NCBI GenBank assembly: GCA_016584305.1
Contig: JACEEZ010018518.1
Coordinates: 5,001 to 69,000, forward strand
DNA length: 64,000 nucleotides
Reading direction: 5' to 3'
Origin: Chionoecetes opilio
Lineage: Eukaryota > Arthropoda > Malacostraca > Decapoda > Majidae
This document shows positions 46,401 through 60,200 of this stretch, piece by piece. Both the position numbers and the translations under genes were made by a program. The notes beneath the pieces are model-generated. The model was not told the origin of the DNA. It ran no database searches and saw only the letters and a program-made list of their open reading frames with translations. How positions within the stretch are numbered: position 1 is the first letter of the stretch; every line of letters starts with the position of its first letter.

Positions 46401-47572
46401 TCACGTCTACGGCGGCAAAATTAAAAGTTAAATATTTCGTTACTTTTTTATTTTTTAATACTATTTACTTACCTGCCACAAATTCCGGTTATTGGGTTAT
46501 TCCGGTTGTTGGGTATCCGGATAAAAGGTATTTTCCTGTACTAAGATAAAACAAAGAGCTGGGTCAACAAGGTGGCGGTTGCTGCTGCCAAGATGGCCGT
46601 CAGATGTAAACATCACCCCCCTCCCGCTACCGCTCTCCACTGTAAAACGTCTGATATCTCGGGTCTGCCGCTTCACCTGGGATACCTCGTAGGCGACGCC
46701 CTTCGTGCCTCCACCATGGGTCATTACCGCTCAGACTCCTCCCCGCACTCATGGATAAGAGAAACATCCCGCTTCCTGGATGTCTCCCTCACCCGCCTGC
46801 GGGCTGTCGCCACACAACACTCACAGCCCACCTGACGACGAGTCACCTAGTCTTTGACAAGGCACCCTTCACAAGTTCACCCTTTTGACCTCCATTTTCG
46901 TACTTTAACGGCTTAAAAACAAAGACATTATACATGAAACATTAACAGCAATACAAAAGACAATAGATAATAGATAACAGATGTTATTTACCATGAATTA
47001 TTTAGAGTTAGGCTTGGTGAGACGAATGAGTGTGGTGGTTGTGTAGGCGGCGGTGGTTGTGGCTGTTTACCTTTCCTCCTGTGATGGGGGGGAGGGGGTC
47101 TTTTTGCTTCTTACTCCTTCTTATCTTCTCTCTTCTCTTTACTCTTTCCTCTTTCTTGCTGTTGAGATATTCTGAGGGGGATTCCTGAAGGGGCAGTCTT
47201 AGTCAAGGGGGGATAACCATGCCCTGTCCACAGATACTTGCATGTGGCCGTATGACTGACGGAGGCGGTGCAGGTGAACCGTGAGTGTCGTGTGCCCAAA
47301 TGTAAACAATACGACCGCTGAGCATGCTGCCACCTGGCTGGAAGCGCGGACACTGACCAGGGGTGACAGGAGACGCTCGGACTGCTGGACAACTTTGTCA
47401 ATTTACGAACAGGACCAGGCATTTCAACGTGGGAAAAAAAAATAAAAAATTGTCCAGGACTGACATATCCCCGGACCTCGGATTTTGTCCGGCAAATCAG
47501 ATATCCGGGAAATCGAGGTTTGTGTATATATAATATATATATATATATACTATATATATATATATATATAAT

Positions 47573-47626
<54 letters not shown>

Positions 47627-47670
47627 CATATATAATAATATATATATTATATATATAATACATATATATT

Positions 47671-47716
<46 letters not shown>

Positions 47717-47779
47717 TATATATATATTAAAATATATATATACTATATTATATTGATATAATTATGATATTCGATTAGA

Positions 47780-47810
<31 letters not shown>

Positions 47811-50800
47811 ACTCTTAACATATATATATATTATATAATAATCAAAGATTTATATTGTATCATCAAACATGTAATATTAATACTAATATATATATATATA
47901 TATACATGACATATATATAAATATAGTTATAATATACCATACATATATTAAATAATATTAATACATATATATATATATATATATATACATACATATATAT
48001 ATATATATATACATACATATTAGTATATATACATATCTATATAATGATAACCATGATAGATCCTATAGTTTTCATGCAATATATATTTAGCAATATAAAA
48101 TAATTCTAAATCATTACTTATATCATAATATTTAATTCATTATATGCTATAATTAATCTATATAATACAGTATACCTCTAAATTCGATCAATAGGGGGAG
48201 CCAGTGTTCAATTAGCCGAAAGTCCGAATATCGAGTTATTCTAGCCCCCCCAACATAAGAGCTTCGACCAAACTGCGCAAAACAGCACGTTGTCTGAGTT
48301 GTTACCAAAACCATGGCTATACTTAAGTTTTAATGGTAGTATCTTACATGATGCCAAGGTGTATGATAGCGTTAACTGAAATGCACTTCGGTAAAGAAGC
48401 GCAAGTTGTTCACAAGTTGAGCTTGGCGTATAACAGGTCGATCAGTTAAATCGGTTCGATGCGAGGCACTGCGAATATGTATAGTTAAATAAAATATATT
48501 CTATATAATATATATGTAAATATATATAGATATAGATATATATATATATATATATATCATATATAATATATATTTAATGGAAAATACCTTTATCCGGGTA
48601 TATCCGGACTTCGGGTAGCCGGTTAATGGAAAAGTCCGGTTAATGGGTAAGTATACTTACGAAAGATGCATTTACTAAAAATAAACATAATATTGTATGA
48701 TTGTTTGTATTGTATGACACACACCCACACATACCACCCAACACACACACACACATACCACCCAACAACACACACACACACACACATACCACCCAACACA
48801 CACACCCACACATACACCCAACACACACACACACATACCACCCAACACACACACACACACACACATACCACCCAACACACACACCCACACATACCACCCA
48901 ACACACACACACACATACCACCCAACACACACACCCACACATACCACCCAACACACACACACACACATACCACCCAACACACACACCCACACATACCACC
49001 CAACACACACACACACACATACCACCCAACACACACACCCACCACCTAACACACACACACACATACCACCCAACACACACACCCACACATACCACCCAAC
49101 ACACACACACACACATACCACCCAACACACACACCCACACATACCACCCAACACACACACACACACACCCACATACAGGGGTGGTATGTGTGGGTGGGTG
49201 TGTTGGGTGGTATGTGTGGGTGTGTGTGTGTGTTGGGTGGTATGTGGGATGACTCAAAATACCACTCCGGTCGTCGGGTAGCACTGACCTTGCCCACGGA
49301 CTGATAAACACTGAATTATCATAGCGCATGGCGCATTATGGCGGGAATAAACAGGTGGCGATAGGTGGCGCTCACGTCTACGGCGGCAAAATTAAAAGTT
49401 AAATATTTCGTTAATTTTTTATTTTTTAATACTATTTACTTACCTGCCACAAATTCCGGTTATTGGGTTATTCCGGTTGTTGGGTATCCGGATAAAAGGT
49501 ATTTTCCTGTATATATATATATATATATTATATACACACACACCGTATTTTACGGCTTATAAGACGCACTTTTTTCCCTAAAAAATACCCTGAAAAACAC
49601 TCGTGCGTCTTCCAAGACAAATGCTGTAGGAGGTTAGCTTAGGTAGCTATTCAATTCAGCCTCTTATATGATGTAACCTCAGTACTTAACTGTTACAAGT
49701 ATTTCGATTATCATAAAGACATTCAAATCAACTAATATGTCTTCACTCTGTGATGTTTACTGCGGTGCTGGCAGGAGCCAATCCGCCTCGACCATTTGGC
49801 GCCAACAGCCATGCCGTGTATAAGGAACTTGGTTACATTAGATGAAAGTTTGTATATTGATGTACATGCAGCCATCACAAATACTACACGCATACAAGAA
49901 AATTCAAACAATACGTGGTGAGGCACAGGAGGCAGGCAACGTAGTGAGGCACGGGAGGGCGTGAGAGGAGGTGTTTACACTCAGGTTGACAAAGTCAGAC
50001 TCAGCTGATCGGCATGCCAGGCAGGCACTCAGCTGCACACCGCTGCGGTCGGGTTTATTTTCACTCCCGCCGTCCGACCTGCGTCTACATGTTCAGCCAG
50101 CCAACATGACATCACAATTTACTTATACAGTAAAACCCTTATAACTCGGCACGATAGGGGCTCTAGCCCTTGCCGAGTTATTCAATGTGCCGAGTTATTC
50201 AATGTCCTCCTCTGATATGGGTTATATAATAATAATAAAAAAAAAAAAATAAAAAAAAAAAAAAAAATAAAAAAAAAAGGAAATACAGTACTGTAAAAGC
50301 ATAAAAACTACACTTACCAATGAACGGGTAGAATGTGCTGGATTTGATATCAAACTCAGCACAAATAGCACACATGGACGCACCTGCATCCATCCTTGCC
50401 AGCACTTTCACCTTTTCCTGCAGGCTCAGGCTCTTCAATTTCATTCCCTTCCTGCTGGAGACACTCTTGCGTGATGGAGCTGACATCTTGATATACAGTA
50501 CTGTATGATGTAATCCCAAAACACGTAAAATAGGTGGCAAATTAAGCAAAGATCGGGAACCAGTGCGTAGGCTGAGCCGTGTTTTTTGTCGTCCAAGCAC
50601 CGTCTTGGATTACGAAACCCAATCCAATAACACTTGCTGAAATGTGTGTTATACTACTCTGTGATATTGTTTGCAATGTTTTGCATTGATTATTATTTCG
50701 GCTCCTACCAAGCTTGTGTGTTTTTTGAAGCAGAAACCAATCCCTTTTCAATTTCGACAAAAACGGAATTCGTATCCAAGACGGTGCTTTGACGACATAA

Positions 50801-51518
50801 ACACGGCTCAGCAGCTGACAGCCTACACGCTGGTTTCCCGACCTTTGCTTTACTTTGCCACCTATTTTACGTGTTTTGGGATTACATCATACAGTACTGT
50901 ATTTCAAGATGTCAGCTCCATCACGCAAGGGTGTCTCCAGCAGGAAGGGGAAAGAAATTGAAGAGCCTGAGCTTGCAGGAAAAGATCAAAAGGACAAAAA
51001 TACGACTTTATGCGACTGAAAGATATGCAGAGTGTAAGCGAAGAGATGCAGTTATAACATCAATATGCCGAGATACATTATTTTTTGCCAACTTTCTGTT
51101 TACATGTTCACAGAAGAGGTTGTGAGGGCATGATATGCCGAGTGAAAACCATGAGATGCAGTTTAGGTGAGGCGGTAGCAGAGTGGTTAGCGTCACCGAG
51201 TGGCGTTCTCGAAGACCCGAGTTCGATCCCAAGTGAGACCCATAAATCCACTTGAAATCTTTTTGCACCGTCGAGTGGCCTAAGAACACCCACATGCCCT
51301 GTCCATTAACTCTACCTTCGACTGTGAGTGCATGGGAGGACACGGGGCGGCATGAGCCTCTAATCACAGGCGTCACTATAACAATCCTGCCTGCGCCACC
51401 ACGGGCGAGGGCCAACCATCACAGCCCTCGAGTGAGCCTCCAGGGCCTATCATTCCACCCCTGGAGCTCACTGCCTACATGTGCTATGGGCATAGGTGTG
51501 TGTGTGTGTGTGTGTGTG

Positions 51519-51551
<33 letters not shown>

Positions 51552-53176
51552 ATTAGTCTTTGCCATGCCGAGTTATATCAAATTCCGAGTTATACAGTGC
51601 CGAGTTATAAGGGTTTTACTGTACTATCGCATACAAGCTAGAAAATAAAAATGGCTGATGAGCAATCCATGAGCTCCACAATCACTTTGATCTACAACTT
51701 TGCCCAATAACCAGTCCATACAAGTGTTGAAAAGTGATGGGGCAGGGACGCACCCTTGCCTCACTCCTGTATTCACAGGAAAGGAACTGGATACACCTGC
51801 CCCACACTTCACAGCACTCTCAGTCCCAGAGTACAGACCAGTCATCAAACCAATGGTCTTTGCAGGAATCCCACGAAGTCGCAGAAGATCCCAGAGTGAC
51901 TCACGATGCACTGAGTCAAACGCCTAAAGAGTCTACCTATGAGCCTGTACATTAGCATTAGGTAAATACTTAGGCTCAATACACCTATCATGGCATGTAA
52001 TTAATCATGAGGGAATAACTTACCCATGTAAGGCAACGGTGAGGCTGTGCAGATGTTCGGGAATCTTGTATCTCTTCCATGAGACAATGTTACCCAGCTC
52101 CACCGCACTGTGGCTCACCTCGGAGAACCTGCCAACAGGATTCTGCGTATAGTGTGTGTGGCGGAGGGAGAGACAGAGGGGAGACGTAGCTGGAGGCACC
52201 AGAGTGGAAAAGCGTAGATTTAAAAAGGAAATGGGAAAAACTGGTTCACAAATAGGGTGGTAAATGATTGGAATGGACTCAGGTGGTTAGTGCGGAGTTA
52301 ATAGGGAGTTTTAAAAGGAGGCTAGACAGCTTTATGGATGGGGATGCAAGGTGGATATAAGTAGGTTTTAAGCAACAGGAACTACCACGTGGAGGTCTTA
52401 CAGCCTCTTGTAGCTTCCTTATGTTCTTATGTTCTTATGAGGGACACAGGAGTGGAAGACGAGAATACAGGAGGAATGAAAAAAAAGAAGAGAGATTAGC
52501 AGTAAGATGAAGGAAGGAAAGAGAAAAAGAACAAGATGAGAAAGATAAAAATGAGGAGATTATGAGAATGGAAGGATGAAAAGAGGTACAGAGATGAGTG
52601 ATGGAAGAAGCACAAAAAAAATCTGAGTGTGGAAAGAAGGAAGGAAGGAAAGAAGGAGGAAGGGTATGAAGGAAGGAAGGGAGGAGGAGTGTATGAAGGA
52701 AGGAAGGGGGAGGGGGAAGGAGAACAGACATGAAATGATAAAACATGTGTAGGAAAATAACATGAGAGAAGGAAGAAAGGAGGGAAGGAAAGAGGGAAGA
52801 TTAAGAGACAAGAGCTGATAAAAGAGTGTAATAAGAAGACATGAAGGACAATAGAAAGATGAAAGACATGATCAGAATGAGAAAGAGAAAAAGATACGAG
52901 AACATGAGAACACAATAGCAATAATTATATTTAAGGGGTGGGTTAATAATATCAATAATAATAGTAATAATTAACAATACATAGGATAAATATAACAACA
53001 ACAGTACAGTAAAACCTCTCGTATTCGGACCCTCATTATTCGGACTTTGACTTTATTCGGACCTCCTCTTTTTTTTTTTTTAAGGGGTCGAAATTACTCA
53101 ACTATATATTCACCAAGGATTTTTTTTTGTTTCTTCTTTTTTAAGGGGTGGACATTTTCCAGCTATATATTCACCT

Positions 53177-53222
<46 letters not shown>

Positions 53223-53253
53223 GGGTCGAAATTTCCCAGCTATATATTCACCT

Positions 53254-53295
<42 letters not shown>

Positions 53296-53326
53296 AAGGG
53301 GTCGAAATTTCCCAGCTATATCACCT

Positions 53327-53357
<31 letters not shown>

Positions 53358-56300
53358 CCCATATCCCCCCATATATAATCCCCCCGTTATTCGGATCCTT
53401 GCATTACTCGGACCACTCCTTGTCCCAATTAGTCCGAATATGCGAGGTTTTACTGTACTACACATTTAATTCTACACACCCACACACCACCTGTGTAATC
53501 AAGTGGATCAGAGCGCCAGTCAGACCATTCTAGGGTTCCGGCACTTGATCCCGGCCTCGCTCCCTCCCGGGCATTTTTCACAGACATATGTGGGCGGTTA
53601 TGTCCCTCTTGAGCAAGGGGATGGGGTGTGTGGTGTGTGGTGTCCTAGCATTACCCAAAGATCGGTACAAAAAATACACACACAAAAAAAGAAGAAATGA
53701 GTGAAAGAAATATAAATAAGTCTAAAATTGCGATAGAAGAGGAAGGAAAAAAAATGGATGGTTGATCAGAAAAAAGAGTGAAAGGGAAGACAAACATAAG
53801 ACCATGAGAACATAAGGAAGCTACAAGAGGCTGGGAGACTTACACGAGGTAGTTCCTGTTACTTAACACTACCTACATCCACCTTTCATCCCCATCCATG
53901 AATTTAACACTACCTACATCCACCTTTCATCCCCATCCATGAATTTAACACTACCTACATCCACCTTTCATCCCCATCCATGAATTTAACACTACCTACA
54001 TCCACCTTTCATCCCCATCCATGAATTTAACACTACCTACATCCACCTTTCATCCCCATCCATGAATTTAACACTACCTACATCCACCTTTCATCCCCAT
54101 CCATGAATTTAACACTACCTACATCCACCTTTCATCCCCATCCATGAATTTAACACTACCTACATCCACCTTTCATCCCCATCCATGAATTTAATACTAC
54201 CTACATCCACCTTTCATCCCCATCCATGAATTTAACACTACCTACATCCACCTTTCATCCCCATCCATGAATTTAACACTACCTACATCCACCTTTCATC
54301 CCCATCTATGAATTTATCCAGCCTCCTTTTAAAACTCCCTATAGACTCCGCACTGACTACCACATGACTGAGTCCATTCCAATCATTTACTACCCTATTT
54401 GTGAACCAGTTTTTCCCTATTTCCTTTTTAAATCTACGCTTTTCCAGCTTGAATCCGTTACTTCTTGTTCTACCCTGATTACTAGCCGTGAGAACTTTTC
54501 CTACCTCTGCTTCATTGTACACCTTTAACCCCTTAAAAGGTGTGGAAGGGAAGACAAACAGATAAATATTTAAGGAAACAGAACAATTATAAGGGAAAGA
54601 GATATGCAAGGCAATGAATGAGGGAAGAAGACACAAGGAAAACAAAGGAGGAAAAAATAGATCACTTAATGAATCCAAGAAGAAAAAATTATGCACGAAA
54701 CGAAGAAAATATAAACTGTCAAAATTAATTATCTGTTCATAAATACATCCTCTCTGAAATTAAAAGCAAGAAACTATATTAACAGATATTCCTAAACTAT
54801 TGTTAATGTCAGAAGGATGAGTTAATACACCCATTATTTGTTCCTGGAGATTGTATACCTAGTCTGGTTTTTTAATGAGGCAAAAAATCCTGACCCTCGA
54901 ATCCTGATGCCTCGACTGGCCTAAGAGAAGAGGTGACAGCAGCAAGGAACTCCGATTATAATATGGAAATATGGATAATATACAAGCCAGGGAGGGCATG
55001 TATACTATTTTTTTTAACGAGGCAAAAAATCCTGATCCCTTGCTGCTGACTGATATTTGATGCCAGGAGAAGGGAATACTACGCTTTTTCTAAATTTCAG
55101 CTGTATTTTATCATAGTTAACCATATTATCAGGTAAATATAGGCCTACGTAACTTTAAGCATGAGACCGTAAGATAGAATGGATATTTTGCCTTGTTAAA
55201 AAAAAAAGACTATAGTTAACAAGTGTAATTATGGGAGTGACTGTATTCCTAAAACCAGGTCACTGCACTCACCTGACATGGAAGAGCCTTGAGTAGTCCT
55301 CCGCCAGGTCAGGTTGGTCGTGGAGGCGGCGGAGGAGGTAGGGATAGAGCATGGTGTCGTGTGCCTGGTGGGGGGAGGCTTGGGGATCCTTCTGAGGGCC
55401 TGCCACGCACTGCTGCCACTCCATCTGTCTCTGCCACGCCCCTTCTGTGGCCACAAGGATCACCTGAAAACAAAGTTATCATGCCTTGCTGGTCCACAAT
55501 ATACAAATAGGTTTTTTATTTATTTTTTATTTATATATAGAGGTTTTTTATTTATTTTTTATTTATATATAGATAATATATTTTTGTGTGTGTTGAGTTG
55601 ATACAGAAGGAGACGTCAAGTGTTTGGTGCAGCAAGTTAAATGTGTGTGTGTTATTCACCCATGGTCTTGTCCACGTAAGCTGACTCACGATCACCAGTT
55701 TCACCCTCCCGGAGCGAGCTTGGAGCTCATTAATACCGAATCTTTGGGTAATGCTGGGACCTCACACACAACACACATCCCCATCCCCTTGCTCAAGGGG
55801 GTTAGTAACCGCCCAAATTTGTCAGTGAAAAATCCCTGGGAGCAGTGAGGATTCGAACCGGCTAACCACAGAATGTCAGGCCAACGCTCTATCCACTTAA
55901 CCATCGTAGTGTGTATTTACCTAGTTGTATTTACCTAGTTGTAACATACAGGAAAAGAGCTATGCTCGTACTGTCCCGTCTCCAAATCTACTATTATCCA
56001 GTTTGCCTTTGAAGTCCTGAATACTTCTTGCATTAATCACTTTTGCATCAAGGTTGTTCCAGGCTTCTATGCTTCTATACGGGAAGCTGTATTTTTTTAT
56101 GTCCCTCTTGCATGTTGTCCTTTTCAATTTCTTCTCATGACCTCTTGCACTTCTATCGTCTCACACAAACAGATCTTCTCTATCAATTTTTTCCAGACCC
56201 ATTGATGCTCTATACACTGCTATAAAATCTCCCCTTTCTCTTCTTTTCTCAAGAGTTGGGAGTTTTAGTCTTGAAAGTCTTTCCTCATATGGTAAATCTC

Positions 56301-57186
56301 TCAGGCTTGGAGCCATTTTTGTGGCTGCTCTTTGTATTCTCTCAATCTTCCTTATATCCTTATTTCTATGTGGTGACCAAATCACTGCCGCATATTCCAG
56401 CCTTGGTCGAATCAAAGATGTTATCAATTTCTTAATCATCTCTTCATCCAGATATTTGAATGCCATTCTTATATTCCTCAGCAACTGGTATGTATCTCCT
56501 GTGATCTTGTTTATATGCTTCTCAGGTGACAAATTGTCCTTAATCCATACTCCCAGAACTTTTTCGACCTTTGTTTTGATTATCCCTTCATTTCCCATCG
56601 AATACTTTCCTCTCTGTCTCTTTTGCTACTGCCCATTTCCATCACTTTACACTTTTTGGCATTAAACTCCATTTCCCATAGTTGACTCCATCTGAAAATC
56701 TTATCTAGATCCTTTTGTAAATCCTCACAGTCCTCTTTACTTTCTACTTTTCTTAGTAATTTAGCATCATCAGCGAATAAACTCATATAGCTGTTCACTC
56801 CCTCTGTCATATCATTTACATAGACCAAGAACATCACTGGGGCCAATACTGATCCTTGAGGAACTCCACTTATCACACTGCACCATTCTGCGTGTGTGTA
56901 TTCATCTCGTTGTATTTTACAGGGCCTGAGCATTGCTCGTATGGCCCAGTCTCCATATCAACATTTTTTATCATTCATCCTTAGTGCTTAGTGTTGGCCG
57001 AAGCCACCACCCCGGGAGGCGGGTCACAAACCCCTGGCTAACACCCGGTACCCATTCACTGCTGGGCTCGGGTTTTAAGAAGACGCCCGTCTGTCTTCGC
57101 TCCGCCCGGTGATCAAACCCGGGACTTCTCGGTTGTGAGCCGAGTGTGCTAACCACTACTCTACGGAGTTCCCTCCACTTAACCAT

Positions 57187-57228
<42 letters not shown>

Positions 57229-60200
57229 CACTGTGTGTGTGTGTGTGTGTGAGTGTGTGTAAAGGTAAATTAAAGATGGGGGCATACGCAATGCTGCGCG
57301 TGGCCTCGGTGTTAACCTCCGTGGCATTAGCCCTTGAGCCTGTGATGGGTGAGGACCCGTTACCCCGTTACCTACCGACACAGGGCTAGTGTGACATCCA
57401 GTTACCACAGTTACCTTCCCCAGGTCCCCAGGTACCCATATATCCACCAACCCCGAAAGGGAAGATGAACAGCTGGGTGGGCTGCACGCAGACTTGCCCT
57501 GGCCTGGATTTGAACCCGGGCCCGCAGATTCGTAGCGAGGCACGCCAGCCACTACAGAGACATAGGCGACTGTGTGTGTGTGTGTGTTTGCCTCACCTTA
57601 ATAGAGTGTTGAGCCAGTATGGAGTCCAGCCAGGTGGTGGGGGAAGCCAGCAGGTGTAGTTGTTGTTTCTCGGGTAGTGAAGCCAGATCCAGGTAGTCAT
57701 ACACCTGGCCAAACAACAATCTATTAACAACAACAACAACACACTTCTATGAACATGGCCAGGACTTGACCATGAATACAGGCTAAGTAGGCTGTAGTAG
57801 ACGCGGGTTTTGTCAAGAAATATTTTTATGCATAGATTATATTCTTCTTTTTTTTACATCACAGACAACTGGCCAAGGGGAAAAAGAAAAGAGAAGTAAC
57901 AAAAAGCCCACTAGCTGCCAGTCCCTATATAGTAGAAAAAAACATTTGTAGAAAGAGGTGTGGGCCAATTTAGCTCAGGAGGAGTCTTGTCACTCCTCTC
58001 TTGATGAAATGTGAAGTCATAGAAGGAGCTTGCTGTATATCTTGCTATATATGAAATTACCTTCCTACATTATGTTGCAATATATTCAGTTCAAGGGAAT
58101 AAGAAATTTATGAGCTATTTTGTAACAATAATTACCCTGATTTAAATTTAAAAAATTTACTCTGATTAAAATCAATTAAAATGAGATGATTGAAATGATA
58201 ACCAGCGTGCCAATAGCTGAATCTAGATAGCAGTGTGTGCGCACCTCACAGTGGGCATAGGTACGCAGGAGTGTCTTAAAGGCGGCAATGATGGGAGCAA
58301 AGTCTGGCCCGTGGAGCCCCTGTGACGTCCAGACCAGCAGCACCACCTGTCGCCTTGCCGCCAGTGCCGGGGTCTTGAGGGCCGGTCTGATAGGCACTGC
58401 AAAGTGGTTAAGGGAGTGTTGAACTACAGTACTACGTCACTATAGGCACTGCAAGGTTGTTAAAGGAGCATTAAACTACAGTACTACGTCACTATAGGCA
58501 CTGCAAGGTTGTTAAAGGAGTGTTAAACTACAGTACTACGTCACTATAGGCACTGCAAGGTTGTTAAAGGAGGGTTAAACTACAGTACTACGTCACTATA
58601 GGCACTGCAAGGTTGTTAAAGGAGGGTTAAACTACAGTACTACGTCACTATAGGCACTGCAAGGTTGTTAAAGGAGGGTTAAACTACAGTACTACGTCAC
58701 TATAGGCACTGCAAGGTTGTTAAAGGAGGGTTAAACTACAGTACTACGTCACTATAGGCACTGCAAGGTTGTTAAAGGAGCATTAAACTACAGTACTACG
58801 TCACTATAGGCACTGCAAGGTTGTTAAAGGAGGGTTAAACTACAGTACTACGTCACTATAGGCACTGCAAGGTGGTTAAAAGAGTGTTAAACTACAGTAC
58901 TACGTCACTATAGGCACTGCAAGGTGGTTAAAAGAGTGTTAAATTTCAGTATGTCACTCACACCACTTATTACAGTACATACACACCACTTATTACAGTA
59001 CATACACACCACTTATTACAGTACATACACACCACTTATTACAGTACATACACACCACTTATTACAGTACATACACACCACTTATTACAGTACATACACA
59101 CCACTTATTACAGTACATACACACCACTTATTACAGTACATACACACCACTTATTACAGTACATACACACCACTTATTACAGCACATACACACCACTTAT
59201 TACAGTACATACACACCACTTATTACAGTACATACACACCACTTATTACAGTACACTGAGTACATACACACCACTTATTACAGTACATACACACCACTTA
59301 TTACAGTACACACACACATGGGTAAATGACCTACAAGTTGACAGATAAGACTTGCTACCAAGAGTGTAAAAAGAGGCTGCATATTTGAGAGGACACGGAA
59401 CAAAAAAAAAGAAAAGGAAAATGCTTTAATAACACATAGAAATATTGACGCCTCGACTGGCCGAGGAGAAGAGGTGATAACAGCAAGGAACTCCGATTAT
59501 AATATGGAAATATGGATACAAGCCAGGGAGGGCATGTACAGGGAGGTCCCGAAGATACGAGCAGTTAGGTTCCACCTGGCATACTCGTAAAGCGAAATCT
59601 CGTATAACGAAACACATAACTAATGGTAAAATATAGGTTTGGTTCCAGGACTCCATCAATTAAAAAAAAAAAAAGCAAAAAAAAGACGTGTTTTTCAAGC
59701 TAAAATAAACTATAGCAAACACAACAAACACACAGCGTCTATATTACCCACACTGTACTACCTATTCTGTAGAAAAAGCATTCTGAAAGAGAAAATAGCA
59801 CACAAAATAACATAACTGCACATTAATTAAAAATAAAACATGCATAACAAGCAAAAAAGACGTTGCAATGTAGGGGACGCCGCGTGATACAAGAGAAGGT
59901 AGTGTAGCGGTCCCAAGGTTGGGGCCGCACACCTGCTAATTACCCCTAAATGTCAGGCCGCACCATATGCTTAATTACCCTTCAGGTCACGCCTTGCTAG
60001 GGGTGACCTGACTGCGGTCCCAAGGTTGGGGCCGCACACCTGCTAATTACCCCTAAATGTCAGGCCGCGCCATATGCTTAATTACCCTTCAGGTCACGGC
60101 TTGCTAGGGGTGACCTCACTGGGGTCGACCAAATCCCCCTTTGTCCAGCCCGGGAGTGGTAGGGCGCGCATTTTGAGCTTGATCATTTTACTCGCCCCAG

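Noticed and set aside
48623..49329. ORFs rich in Cys/Val/Trp or His/Thr
   Set aside because: Entirely CA/TACCACCC array; no composition or start typical of a gene.
53858..54330. Regular 41-bp repeats resembling a CRISPR array
   Set aside because: Direct tandem repeat with no spacers, derived from a LINE end, in animal DNA.
55855..55912. tRNA gene on the minus strand
   Set aside because: Same reason: head of the S3 SINE, repeated at 53488.
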